Shown: one piece after another, positions 1-5,994 of the stretch
Layout: every line of letters begins with the position of its first letter
Numbering within the stretch: the stretch's first letter is position 1
Source: Desulfobacteraceae bacterium
GTDB lineage: Bacteria > Desulfobacterota > Desulfobacteria > Desulfobacterales > Desulfobacteraceae
DNA length: 5,994 nucleotides
Assembly: GCA_030638935.1 (NCBI GenBank)
Contig: DAOWDR010000447.1
Span: 1-5,994 of the forward strand
Reading direction: 5' to 3'
Program-made: the position numbers and the translations under genes
Notes under the pieces: model-generated
Seen by the model: only the letters and a program-made list of their open reading frames with translations
Database searches by the model: none
What the model was told of the DNA's origin: nothing

Positions 1-791
1 CCTTGTTTTCTCACCCACTCCCGCTCGGAAAGATAATAAACCTTTGGATTGGTTCCAAGCCTTTCAAGCAGCCTGAAAACCTTAGGATTTCTTGATTTTC
101 CGATAACATGTTTATTCCTTGTATCCGGGTGCGGATCAGGTTTAACTATCTGATGTACCTTATGAGAAGGATTATTAAGATCACCGAATACAATGGCACC
201 GGCAGGGCAAGCCGTGGCACAGGCGGTCTGATATTCATGCTCTTCAATATCATCTCGCCCTTCATAATAGGCTGTATCCCTTGCCGCCTGGTATCTGTGG
301 TAGCAAAGACTGCATTTTTCAACCACGCCCCGCATCCTGGGGGATACATTGGGGCTCAGGTAATTTTCCATGCCCTCGGGCCATTTGGGATCCCACCAAT
401 TAAAATATCGAGCATGATAGGGACAGGCCCCCATGCAGTACCGGCATCCAAAACACCGGGTATAAATCTGACTGACTATGCCTGTGTCATAACCGTAATC
501 CGTTGCCGTTGCTGGACATACAGAAACACAGGGGGAATGCCCGTGGCCTCCTTTTCCCTCGCAATGCTGGCAGGGCCTGGGCAAATAGACGACTTCCGTC
601 TCAGGAAAGGATTTACCATTGGTCAGCTTATAAACACGCATCCAAGTGATACTATCCTTTTTTCTGGACTCATCCTCCTTAAACGGAACATTATTTTCCG
701 ACATGCACGATACCATGCAGGAACCACATCCCGTGCATTTGTCCAGATCAATAACCATTCCGAACTTATGTGCTTTTTTATCTTGTATCAT
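1..791 (-). CDS. qrcC: QrcC-like periplasmic iron-sulfur subunit of the menaquinone reductase (3' end beyond window)
   Basis: The frame reads from ATG at 791 without a stop to the window edge, giving 263 codons. A ribosome binding site AGAGG (797-801) lies 5 bases upstream, and the gap from the qrcB stop is 31 bases. Four ferredoxin-type cysteine groups are visible: C19/C22/C25/C29, C74/C77/C88/C92, C113/C116/C119/C123 and C160/C163/C191/C195. By the usual pairing in the DmsB/NrfC/PsrB family these make four cubane sites. Landmarks include RCFGCRYCMGACPYHARYF (residues 112-130) and ACPAGAIVFGD (194-204). No signal peptide is seen, so export by hitch-hiking with the Tat substrate QrcB is inferred. 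The role, by homology and context, is to carry electrons from the cytochrome QrcA towards menaquinone at the membrane subunit QrcD, which should be encoded just past position 1. Oddities are a long loop between C77 and C88 and a complete set of 16 cysteines. Other CISM-family electron-transfer subunits look similar; the qrcA-qrcB neighbours decide the name. Confidence 0.9.
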   Translation of the reverse strand, partial: MIQDKKAHKFGMVIDLDKCTGCGSCMVSCMSENNVPFKEDESRKKDSITWMRVYKLTNGKSFPETEVVYLPRPCQHCEGKGGHGHSPCVSVCPATATDYGYDTGIVSQIYTRCFGCRYCMGACPYHARYFNWWDPKWPEGMENYLSPNVSPRMRGVVEKCSLCYHRYQAARDTAYYEGRDDIEEHEYQTACATACPAGAIVFGDLNNPSHKVHQIVKPDPHPDTRNKHVIGKSRNPKVFRLLERLGTNPKVYYLSEREWVRKQ

Positions 792-822
792 CAGAACCTC
801 TTAAGATTTTTATCCATGTAAT

Positions 823-2943
823 TTACGCCTTGGAAATTCTGGCTTTTATACCAAAGGCAGCATCCAGTCCTGAACCAGACTCAATTACCGGGCCTATTAA
901 ATCATTCACATTCACACCCTTGTTTGAAACAAATTTGTTATCAAAGGTATGACCAAGACCTCTTACCATCCCGATGACACCCGGCATGATCCCTTCATTG
1001 AAATTAAGTTTCACCTTTGCCGATCCCACAGGAGTGGTCAGGAGTACATCCCCACCATTTTTAAGCCCCTTGGCTGTTGCGGGATTAATTTCCACGACAA
1101 TATCCGTGCCCGTCAAAACCTTGTCTGAAACGGTTTTAATGGCAAAGGGGGAGACGGCAGGAACCGTTCCTGTCAACCGCATATTGTCGATGGGAATCAG
1201 TGTCAGCTCAAAATCACCCTGGGCCTTGATGGTTGAAGGATTGGTTGCAAGAAAAGTAAAATCAACCTCGGGAAATCCGTCAGGCGCCCCTTCCGATACC
1301 AGAACATGTCCCTCTTCTGACAGAGAATCCCAAATATCCGGGGTTGCACCTTCAAGGCAGGCAGCATAGTTTTCCCAGTCAAAATTCTCGGCAACGGTTC
1401 CCCCAAGGGCCTGGGCCAGAAGGATCAAGGCATCGCCGGGATCTTTAGAATCAAAGATAGGCTTGATGACCGGCCGGGTAAGACCAATGACATTTTTTGC
1501 AAGACCTGCTTGTGATGGGACATCTTCCATCCCTTCAAGAAAGGTATTGATAGGCAGAATCACATCGGCTTCCATTGCGGTTTCATCCAGAAAGGAGGAA
1601 AAACTAACCACAAAGGGTACTTTCTTAAAGGCCTGCTTCACCCGTTTTGGATTGGTGAAAGAATAACAGGGATTGGCATTGTATACAAAAAGTGCATCAA
1701 TGATCGGTTTGGCCGTTGCATTCAGTTTTCCGACAAGATCATTGACGGAACCAGCCAATTTTTCATGTCCTGCACCCTTTTCTGCCACATCATCCATTAT
1801 GGCTTCGGGAAATGACAGATAGTCATTTTTGGCCATGACAAAGGCACCGCCTTTTTGGTTCAAATTACCAACAAGACAGTTCAGGGTATGGACGGCAGCA
1901 AATTCTTTTAAATTCTGTCCGTTTTTTCCCCTGCCCTTTCCGGGAATTGCAACGGGCATTTTTGCCCTGGCAAACAATTTTGCCAGTTTTTCAATGTCAG
2001 CGGCTTTGATCCCGCAAATTTTTGCAACCTTTGCCGGTGCATATTCTTTTTGAACCATGATGGCAAATTTGTTAAAACCGGCTTTGAAATTACTGGAATC
2101 AAACAAATTATTTTTAATGATCACGGCACAGATGCCAAGGGCCAGATCGCTTTCTGTTCCCGGCGTAATGGGTATCCATTTATCGGCATTTGCAGCAGTA
2201 TTGGACAGGCGGGGTTCTATCTGATAGAGTTTGGCACGCCTGTCTTTTCTGGAAGCATTGGCCTTAAAACAACTCACCGGTGATCCCCATCCCTCTATCA
2301 GGCCTGCACCAAAGCTTAAAATAAAATCTGAATTTTCAAGATCAAATCCAATGGTGTTCCCATCCCCGTGCAGGGTTTGGGCGGTCAGTTCCAGGTAGGA
2401 TTCAAGGCTTGGCATGGCATAAAGGTTGGGAGAACCAAAGGCAGTTAAAAACCTATCAAAAAGTCCGGGCACCGACCCTTTAGTCTTGTCTGTATTACAG
2501 GCAAGTTTTTGGGGTGCATTGCTTTTTCTTATGTCGCCAAGCTTGCCCGCAACCAAGGAAATGGCATCATCCCAGGATATTTCTTCGAATTTATCACCAT
2601 TTTTTCTCAGGGGAGTTCTAACCCGGGCCGGGTCATACAAATATTGAAGACCTGCAATACCGTGGAGGCATACGCCCCCGTCATTGATCGGGTATTCGGC
2701 CAACCCTTCTATTTTAACGGGCCTGCCGGCTATTTTTCTAACACTGATACCGCAGTTTCCCGGGCACAGGTTGCATACCGAACTATCATAGGATATTTCA
2801 CCGTCAATTGGAACAGGGGTCCAGGGCCAGTTCTGGGTCCAGATGGAAGAATCATCTGTCAGTTTCAACCCGACAGGGGAAACCACAACACCCGCAACTG
2901 CGCCAAGTCCCAATCCCAAGAAACTTCTTCTATCAACTTTCAT
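823..2943 (-). CDS. qrcB: QrcB-like molybdopterin-oxidoreductase-family subunit, Tat-exported, probably without a metal ligand
   Basis: This is a complete 706-residue protein of the DMSO reductase (CISM) superfamily. The start is supported by GAGGA at 2951-2955, 7 bases upstream, and by a Tat leader beginning at the chosen Met: DRRSFLG at residues 4-10, then a hydrophobic stretch to about residue 24. An N-terminal cluster motif C57-x2-C60-x3-C64-x27-C92 would bind one [4Fe-4S]. Family landmarks follow: FGSPN (169-173), the pterin-binding-like segment around WIPITPGTESDLALG (256-270), NANPCYSFTNP (422-432), ADVILPINTFLEGMEDVP (459-476) and a C-terminal dinucleotide-binding-type domain at about 580-690. 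Where PsrA-type enzymes carry the molybdenum-ligating Cys shortly after FGSPN, this protein reads MPSLESY. The residue two after the fourth cluster Cys is His94 instead of the usual Lys/Arg. Both fit the published finding that Desulfovibrio QrcB carries no molybdenum. It lies in an operon with qrcA (45 bases upstream) and qrcC. A catalytic polysulfide- or thiosulfate-reductase-like subunit is the alternative, disfavoured by the residue losses and the cytochrome partner. Confidence 0.9.
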   Translation of the reverse strand: MKVDRRSFLGLGLGAVAGVVVSPVGLKLTDDSSIWTQNWPWTPVPIDGEISYDSSVCNLCPGNCGISVRKIAGRPVKIEGLAEYPINDGGVCLHGIAGLQYLYDPARVRTPLRKNGDKFEEISWDDAISLVAGKLGDIRKSNAPQKLACNTDKTKGSVPGLFDRFLTAFGSPNLYAMPSLESYLELTAQTLHGDGNTIGFDLENSDFILSFGAGLIEGWGSPVSCFKANASRKDRRAKLYQIEPRLSNTAANADKWIPITPGTESDLALGICAVIIKNNLFDSSNFKAGFNKFAIMVQKEYAPAKVAKICGIKAADIEKLAKLFARAKMPVAIPGKGRGKNGQNLKEFAAVHTLNCLVGNLNQKGGAFVMAKNDYLSFPEAIMDDVAEKGAGHEKLAGSVNDLVGKLNATAKPIIDALFVYNANPCYSFTNPKRVKQAFKKVPFVVSFSSFLDETAMEADVILPINTFLEGMEDVPSQAGLAKNVIGLTRPVIKPIFDSKDPGDALILLAQALGGTVAENFDWENYAACLEGATPDIWDSLSEEGHVLVSEGAPDGFPEVDFTFLATNPSTIKAQGDFELTLIPIDNMRLTGTVPAVSPFAIKTVSDKVLTGTDIVVEINPATAKGLKNGGDVLLTTPVGSAKVKLNFNEGIMPGVIGMVRGLGHTFDNKFVSNKGVNVNDLIGPVIESGSGLDAAFGIKARISKA

Positions 2944-2988
2944 AAGTTAATCCTCTATAAAATTTGAAATTCTTGTGTTCTAGGTGGC

Positions 2989-3663
2989 TTACTTGTGACA
3001 CTGGAAACAATAGCCCTGGTGGCCGGTTTCTTCTTTGTGACACTCTGCGCAGTCATCCATCTTCATCCGATCCCAGGAATGTTTTTTAATTCCCCAGATA
3101 TTTTTACCCCAGATATCACGGCTATAGCCGGTGATTCTGTTTTCCTCATATAATCTTGAAGTGGTAGACTCACCAATGTGACCATGGCATGATACACAAT
3201 CCATGGGTTTGTCACCGGTAATGTGTGCCGCATGGGAGAAAAAGACGCAATCGGGCTGCTTTGAATAAACAAACCAGGGGACCTCTTTTTCCTTTGCCAC
3301 ATATTCCCGGGCAAAGATAGCTTCATCTTCGGTTTCTCCCATGGGTTCGTCTGTATGGCATTCCATACAGGATTCCAGATTGGGCAACCCGGAAAATGTA
3401 CCGTCTTCTCTCAAGAAATGACAAGTTTCGCAATCACCTATTTCTTCTGTATGAAGCTGGTGATCAAAGTTAAAAGGTTGCTCTTTTTTAGAATAAAGCA
3501 ACTTGGGAAAAAGCAGCCAGCCGGACAAAAAGCATACCAGAAATGCCACCATAAAAAAAATGACACCAAGCCCCAGGCCTTTGTCATCTTTTGGGTCACC
3601 ACCAGTGCCTTCCCCTGCACCATCCATGGAACCATTTTCTGCTTGGTTTTCTATTTTGCTCAT
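2989..3663 (-). CDS. qrcA: QrcA-like membrane-anchored multihaem cytochrome c
   Basis: This 224-residue protein has five canonical CXXCH haem-attachment motifs, with haem-ligating histidines at 82, 103, 160, 209 and 223 (CETCH, CMECH, CVSCH, CAECH, CFQCH). Two F-x-H-x-x-H type motifs, FDHQLH (66-71) and FSHAAH (142-147), supply candidate distal ligands as in class III cytochromes. An acidic, Gly-rich N-terminal tail of about 30 residues precedes a single membrane segment (about 32-54), so the haem domain must lie in the periplasm. The start is fixed by GGAG 5 bases upstream; the next in-frame Met (residue 13) has no such site. It is the first gene of the qrc unit. In Desulfovibrio, QrcA takes electrons from type I cytochrome c3, itself reduced by periplasmic hydrogenase or formate dehydrogenase; the same role is inferred here. 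That QrcA is described as hexahaem, whereas only five standard motifs are seen; C139-V-F-F-S-H144 is a possible degenerate sixth. ActA of alternative complex III is a relative, but the qrcB/qrcC context favours Qrc. Confidence 0.88.
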   Translation of the reverse strand: MSKIENQAENGSMDGAGEGTGGDPKDDKGLGLGVIFFMVAFLVCFLSGWLLFPKLLYSKKEQPFNFDHQLHTEEIGDCETCHFLREDGTFSGLPNLESCMECHTDEPMGETEDEAIFAREYVAKEKEVPWFVYSKQPDCVFFSHAAHITGDKPMDCVSCHGHIGESTTSRLYEENRITGYSRDIWGKNIWGIKKHSWDRMKMDDCAECHKEETGHQGYCFQCHK

Positions 3664-3668
3664 GAAAA

Positions 3669-3672
3669 CTCC
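3669..3672 (-). promoter_or_regulatory. Ribosome binding site of qrcA
   Basis: GGAG on the minus strand sits 5 bases before the ATG at 3663 and decides the start of qrcA over the later in-frame Met codons. Its first G also belongs to a small hairpin stem just upstream, which could affect access by the ribosome. Confidence 0.7.
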
Positions 3673-3693
3673 ATCAATGTTAAAATGTTGATG
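3672..3693 (-). repeat. Small leader hairpin beside the qrcA ribosome binding site
   Basis: The arms CATCAA and TTGATG (3672-3677 and 3688-3693) are exact reverse complements around a 10-base A/T-rich loop. In the transcript the 3' arm ends one base into the GGAG site. The stem is only 6 bp and A/T-rich, so stability is low and a regulatory role is only a possibility. Confidence 0.35.
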
Positions 3694-3709
3694 TTACTAT
3701 AACCAATTT

Positions 3710-3730
3710 GTCCGGACCTAAGCTCCGGAC
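3710..3730 (-). repeat. GC-rich 7-bp inverted repeat in the qrcA leader
   Basis: GTCCGGA (3710-3716) and TCCGGAC (3724-3730) are perfect reverse complements separated by 7 bases. In the qrc transcript this would form a hairpin about 50 bases before the start codon. No T-tract follows on the minus strand, so it is not an intrinsic terminator in that direction. It could act as an mRNA-stabilising stem or a protein-binding palindrome. The plus strand after it is only loosely T-rich and no plus-strand gene needs a terminator here. Confidence 0.5.
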
Positions 3731-3768
3731 TTATTTCCTTTGCAGACAGCAGTTCCCTGCAGATCCGC

Positions 3769-3801
3769 AATAACGTCCCTTATGCTGTAATTTGCGTTAT
3801 T
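3769..3801. repeat. Inverted repeat at the predicted qrc transcription start (operator candidate)
   Basis: AATAACG (3769-3775) and CGTTATT (3795-3801) are exact reverse complements with a 19-base spacer, giving about 26 bases between half-site centres. The promoter-side half touches the -10 hexamer and covers the expected start of transcription; the other lies about 20 bases downstream. A dimeric regulator binding there would be placed to repress. The regulator is unknown, and the short A/T-rich halves could arise by chance. Confidence 0.35.
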
Positions 3802-3829
3802 CTATATTAATATCTTGTTTCCTTGTCAA
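3801..3829 (-). promoter_or_regulatory. Sigma70-type promoter for the qrc operon
   Basis: On the minus strand a perfect TTGACA (3824-3829) is followed by a 17-base spacer and TATAGA (3801-3806), which matches four of six -10 consensus positions. Transcription would start near 3794, giving a leader of about 130 bases before qrcA. It lies downstream of the terminator of the preceding unit and directly upstream of the first qrc gene, where a promoter is needed. A shifted -10 (TAGAAT with a 19-base spacer) is a less likely alternative. Confidence 0.7.
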
Positions 3830-3898
3830 GATAAATTAGGGATGAACCAATGAATCCTCCCCATTATTAAGGTGCCGGACAAAGGAGTCTCCCATGAC

Positions 3899-3933
3899 AA
3901 AAAAAAAGGCGTATCTTAATTTAAAGATACGCC
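3899..3933 (-). terminator. Intrinsic terminator of the ccs (resB-ccsA) unit
   Basis: On the minus strand GGCGTATCTT pairs perfectly with AAGATACGCC (10 bp, 3908-3917 with 3924-3933) around a 6-base loop. A run of nine T residues (3899-3907) follows directly. It lies about 55 bases after the ccsA stop, so it ends the upstream unit and separates it from qrc, which has its own promoter. Confidence 0.9.
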
Positions 3934-3988
3934 CGTAAAGTTGGTCTGGACAGGTTTTAAATAATGATGCCTGTCTTTTTACCCTTCT

Positions 3989-4822
3989 TTATCCATAGCT
4001 GTGAAGACCTGAAAGCAGGTAGTTCACCCCAAAATAAGTAAAGAGAACTGCTAAAAACCCGATAATAGAAACAAGGGCAAGGTTTCTGCCGTGCCAGCCC
4101 TTCATCATCCGCAGATGTAAAAAAATGGCATAGACAAACCAGGTGACCAAAGACCAGGTTTCCTTGGGATCCCATGACCAATAGGTGCCCCAGGCAGAAT
4201 TAGCCCATACAGCCCCGGTGATAATACCAATGGTTAAAAAGAGGAACCGGAATACAATCATCTGATATGTCAGGTCGTCAATCACCTCCCATGAGGGCAG
4301 CCGGGCAAAAACCGACTTGCTATGGGGATCCTTGGGTTTGATAAAATATATAAAGCTGAAACCAAATGCCACGGCAAACCCGGCATACCCTAAGAAACAT
4401 GTAATCACATGGGCAATGAGCCAATTGCTTTTCAGGGCCGGAATCAAAGGATTGATCTTGGAACTTACGCTTGGATCAAAGGAAGCATAGGCAATGGCCA
4501 AAAAGATCAAAGGAGCAATAAAGACCCCGAGGATGCTTTCCCTGTATTTGAATTCAACAAAGATATAAAGAACAGCCATGGTCCAGGAAAAAAACACAAG
4601 GGATTCATACATGTTTGAAAAGGGTGCATGGCCGTATCCCATCTGGTAGGACTCCACCCACCTTATGAGTATCCCCGATGTATTGCCCAGAAAACCTATA
4701 ACAATCACCCAGAATCCCAGCTTTGCCAGCACTTGTTTTTTAAATGAAAACGACCCGATATAAAAAACCGAAGCCAGCGCATAAATAAATGTGGTTGACG
4801 ATAATATAAGAGAACTATTCAT
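3989..4822 (-). CDS. ccsA: CcsA/ResC-type cytochrome c biogenesis protein (System II haem handling)
   Basis: This complete 277-residue integral membrane protein shows about eight hydrophobic segments. The diagnostic tryptophan-rich WWD signature is present: WANSAWGTYWSWDPKETW, residues 206-223. Other landmarks are HAPFSNMYESL (65-75), H138 in SNWLIAHV, H236, and the C-terminal GVNYLLSGLHSYG with H274. In this family the WWD segment and conserved histidines bind haem and present it on the outer face of the membrane, working with ResB/Ccs1 to attach it to apocytochromes. The length fits separate CcsA proteins and is not a CcsBA fusion. It begins 5 bases after the resB stop; an AAGGA inside the end of resB is a rather distant ribosome binding site (about 12 bases), so translational coupling is plausible. 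System I CcmC is also a WWD protein, but the ResB neighbour argues for System II. A terminator follows about 55 bases downstream. Confidence 0.93.
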   Translation of the reverse strand: MNSSLILSSTTFIYALASVFYIGSFSFKKQVLAKLGFWVIVIGFLGNTSGILIRWVESYQMGYGHAPFSNMYESLVFFSWTMAVLYIFVEFKYRESILGVFIAPLIFLAIAYASFDPSVSSKINPLIPALKSNWLIAHVITCFLGYAGFAVAFGFSFIYFIKPKDPHSKSVFARLPSWEVIDDLTYQMIVFRFLFLTIGIITGAVWANSAWGTYWSWDPKETWSLVTWFVYAIFLHLRMMKGWHGRNLALVSIIGFLAVLFTYFGVNYLLSGLHSYG

Positions 4823-4827
4823 GGGCG

Positions 4828-5994
4828 TTATTTATCCTTTAATATGGTTACAAATTTCTTTATTTTAAGCGTCATGCCGTGGCTGTTCCTATTGGCGTTG
4901 CCTGAGACCATGACGTTGGTAGTGTTATTATCGGTTTTTACCATCTCAATAAAAAAAGATTGGTGGGGGACAAAAAAGGTAATCCAGCATCCTATAATCA
5001 TCAGGATAAAACCCGCATACACATACCAGATACCAGGATCCTTTGTGACCTGAAGACCTGTATAATACTTTTGATCAAATTCCTTTACAATAAAGGTGAA
5101 CTGGCCTTTTCTCATTTTATCAAAGGTAGGAAATTTAGTGGGCAGAGCAACTTGAAAACTTGACTTGTCTTTTAAAAAAACCTTTCCAAAAAAGGCTTCC
5201 CCCAGATTGTGATCCCTAAATTGAAAATGGGGGAGAAAACCTTCGAATTTAAAAACGCCCTGATCTCCGGGCAACTCGATTTCCTCTCCTATCCTAAGGC
5301 TCTTTGTGAAGCTCTCCTGGGTGGTATTATCCAGGATCTCAAAAAGGGCATTGTCCGGGGTAGCGGTTCCGTAGGAGGACTGGAAGATATTGATCCCTTT
5401 GTACCTTAAAGGATGGTTCACCCGAATATCCTCGGAAAAACTCTCCTTGCCGTCTTCAATGATGGTCAGGTTGGACCTAAACTCATCTGGTGCTCCTGTA
5501 TCATAGAAACGCACCTCAAACTCATTACATTGGATTGAAAAATCTAATTTTATTGGGGTCCTGGTTTTAGTGGCAAAAACAATGTCTGCCGTGGCCCCTT
5601 CATCCAGTTGAAGATTTGCCTTGAACCCGAAAAGTGATCCGATCATTGCCCCCAGAGCCAGCAAAACAATGCTTGCATGGACCACATAAACACCGATCCT
5701 GGCCCATCGGCCTTTTTCAGCATAAAACACAAAGCCCGTGTCTGTTTTTTCTTGAAGGACCCTGCCGACATTTTTTTCCAGAACAGCCTTGTATTCTCCG
5801 GACAGGGTATTAAGATCCTTGTTTGCGGTGAATGTTTCCTTATTCTTAAACTTTCTGAACCTTTCCGGATTAAACCTAATCTTTTTAGGAAAAATAATTT
5901 TCCAGGTAAGGGTGAGCCGTTCAATGGAACAGACCACAATATTGATGACTAAAAGCAACAGCAGGAAAAGAAACCACCAGGCATGGTACATATC
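4828..5994 (-). CDS. resB: ResB/Ccs1-type cytochrome c biogenesis protein (5' end beyond window)
   Basis: The frame is open from the right edge to the TAA at 4828. It gives at least 388 residues, starting in the window with Asp then MYHAWWFLF. That segment matches the second membrane helix region of ResB proteins, so the Met there is probably internal and one helix with its N-terminal tail is missing. Counting from that Met, features are a hydrophobic segment at about 3-21, another at about 100-122 with H105 in YVVHASIVLLALGAMIG, a large periplasmic domain carrying FRSNLTIIEDG (171-181) and VNHPLRYKGINIFQSSYG (191-208), then YYTGLQVTKDPG (309-320) and a last membrane segment (322-341) ending in VPH. 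ResB holds the apocytochrome and works with CcsA to deliver and ligate haem at CXXCH motifs. It overlaps nothing and sits 5 bases before ccsA. Its promoter lies outside the window. QrcA, encoded just downstream, would be a natural client. Confidence 0.92.
   Translation of the reverse strand, partial: DMYHAWWFLFLLLLLVINIVVCSIERLTLTWKIIFPKKIRFNPERFRKFKNKETFTANKDLNTLSGEYKAVLEKNVGRVLQEKTDTGFVFYAEKGRWARIGVYVVHASIVLLALGAMIGSLFGFKANLQLDEGATADIVFATKTRTPIKLDFSIQCNEFEVRFYDTGAPDEFRSNLTIIEDGKESFSEDIRVNHPLRYKGINIFQSSYGTATPDNALFEILDNTTQESFTKSLRIGEEIELPGDQGVFKFEGFLPHFQFRDHNLGEAFFGKVFLKDKSSFQVALPTKFPTFDKMRKGQFTFIVKEFDQKYYTGLQVTKDPGIWYVYAGFILMIIGCWITFFVPHQSFFIEMVKTDNNTTNVMVSGNANRNSHGMTLKIKKFVTILKDK

Noticed and set aside
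108..821. Long plus-strand open frame of 237 codons
   Set aside because: It lies antisense to qrcC, whose minus-strand frame has four intact cysteine cluster motifs. The plus-strand translation shows no recognisable family and no good ribosome binding site, so it is a shadow.
823..2943. Catalytic polysulfide or thiosulfate reductase subunit
   Set aside because: The protein lacks the expected metal-binding Cys after FGSPN and sits behind a multihaem cytochrome gene, which matches Qrc and not Psr/Phs operons.
2509..2967. Plus-strand open frame of 152 codons over the start of qrcB
   Set aside because: It is antisense to the Tat leader and cluster motif region of qrcB and has no family features. 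The same holds for the other plus-strand frames over qrcB, such as 974-1369.
3710..3741. Plus-strand terminator formed by the GTCCGGA/TCCGGAC hairpin followed by T-rich sequence
   Set aside because: The following bases are only loosely T-rich and no plus-strand gene ends here. It is kept as an inverted repeat in the qrcA leader.
3894..3938. A 14-codon plus-strand frame (MTKKKAYLNLKIRP) with an AAAGGAG 6 bases upstream
   Set aside because: Its coding sequence runs through the ccs terminator hairpin and T-tract, it has no visible promoter, and nothing follows it on the plus strand. The ribosome-binding-like sequence is most likely chance.
1..5994. CRISPR array, tRNA, rRNA, insertion sequence or attachment site
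   Set aside because: The two units occupy nearly all of the window. No regularly spaced repeats, transposase-like frame, terminal inverted repeats or tRNA-like cloverleaf were seen by eye.

Overview
The window holds five protein-coding genes, all on the minus strand, in two transcription units. It looks like part of the chromosome of a sulfate-reducing member of the Desulfobacterota, most likely a Desulfobacteraceae-type bacterium. That placement is an inference from gene content: a Qrc menaquinone reductase operon, a multihaem cytochrome, System II cytochrome c maturation genes and moderately low G+C. No rRNA or marker gene is present to confirm it.

Upstream unit, at the right side of the window: a ResB/Ccs1-type protein (5' end cut by the window edge) is followed five bases later by a CcsA-type haem-handling membrane protein. 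Together they form the System II (Ccs) machinery that moves haem across the cytoplasmic membrane and attaches it to CXXCH motifs of exported cytochromes. A strong intrinsic terminator at 3899-3933 closes this unit.

Intergenic region, 3664-3988 (325 bases): in transcription order it holds the ccs terminator, about 65 bases with nothing recognisable (3834-3898), a sigma70-like promoter (TTGACA, 17-base spacer, TATAGA), an inverted repeat at the expected transcription start, and a leader of roughly 130 bases with two short hairpins, one of them next to the ribosome binding site.

Downstream unit, 3663 to 1: qrcA (membrane-anchored multihaem cytochrome c), qrcB (Tat-exported molybdopterin-oxidoreductase-family protein that appears to lack the metal ligand) and qrcC (periplasmic protein with four iron-sulfur cluster sites, cut by the left edge). 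This order matches the Qrc complex of Desulfovibrio, so the NrfD-like membrane subunit qrcD is expected just beyond position 1. In the known complex, electrons from periplasmic hydrogenases and formate dehydrogenases pass via cytochrome c3 to QrcA, then through iron-sulfur clusters to menaquinone at QrcD, feeding sulfate respiration.

The two units fit together functionally, because the CcsA/ResB pair would be able to mature QrcA. I do not see a wholly new system here. The points most worth a second look are a possible sixth, single-cysteine haem site in QrcA (C-x3-S-H), the full set of 16 cluster cysteines in QrcC with an unusual His/Gly-rich insertion, the degenerate metal site of QrcB, and the promoter-proximal inverted repeat.
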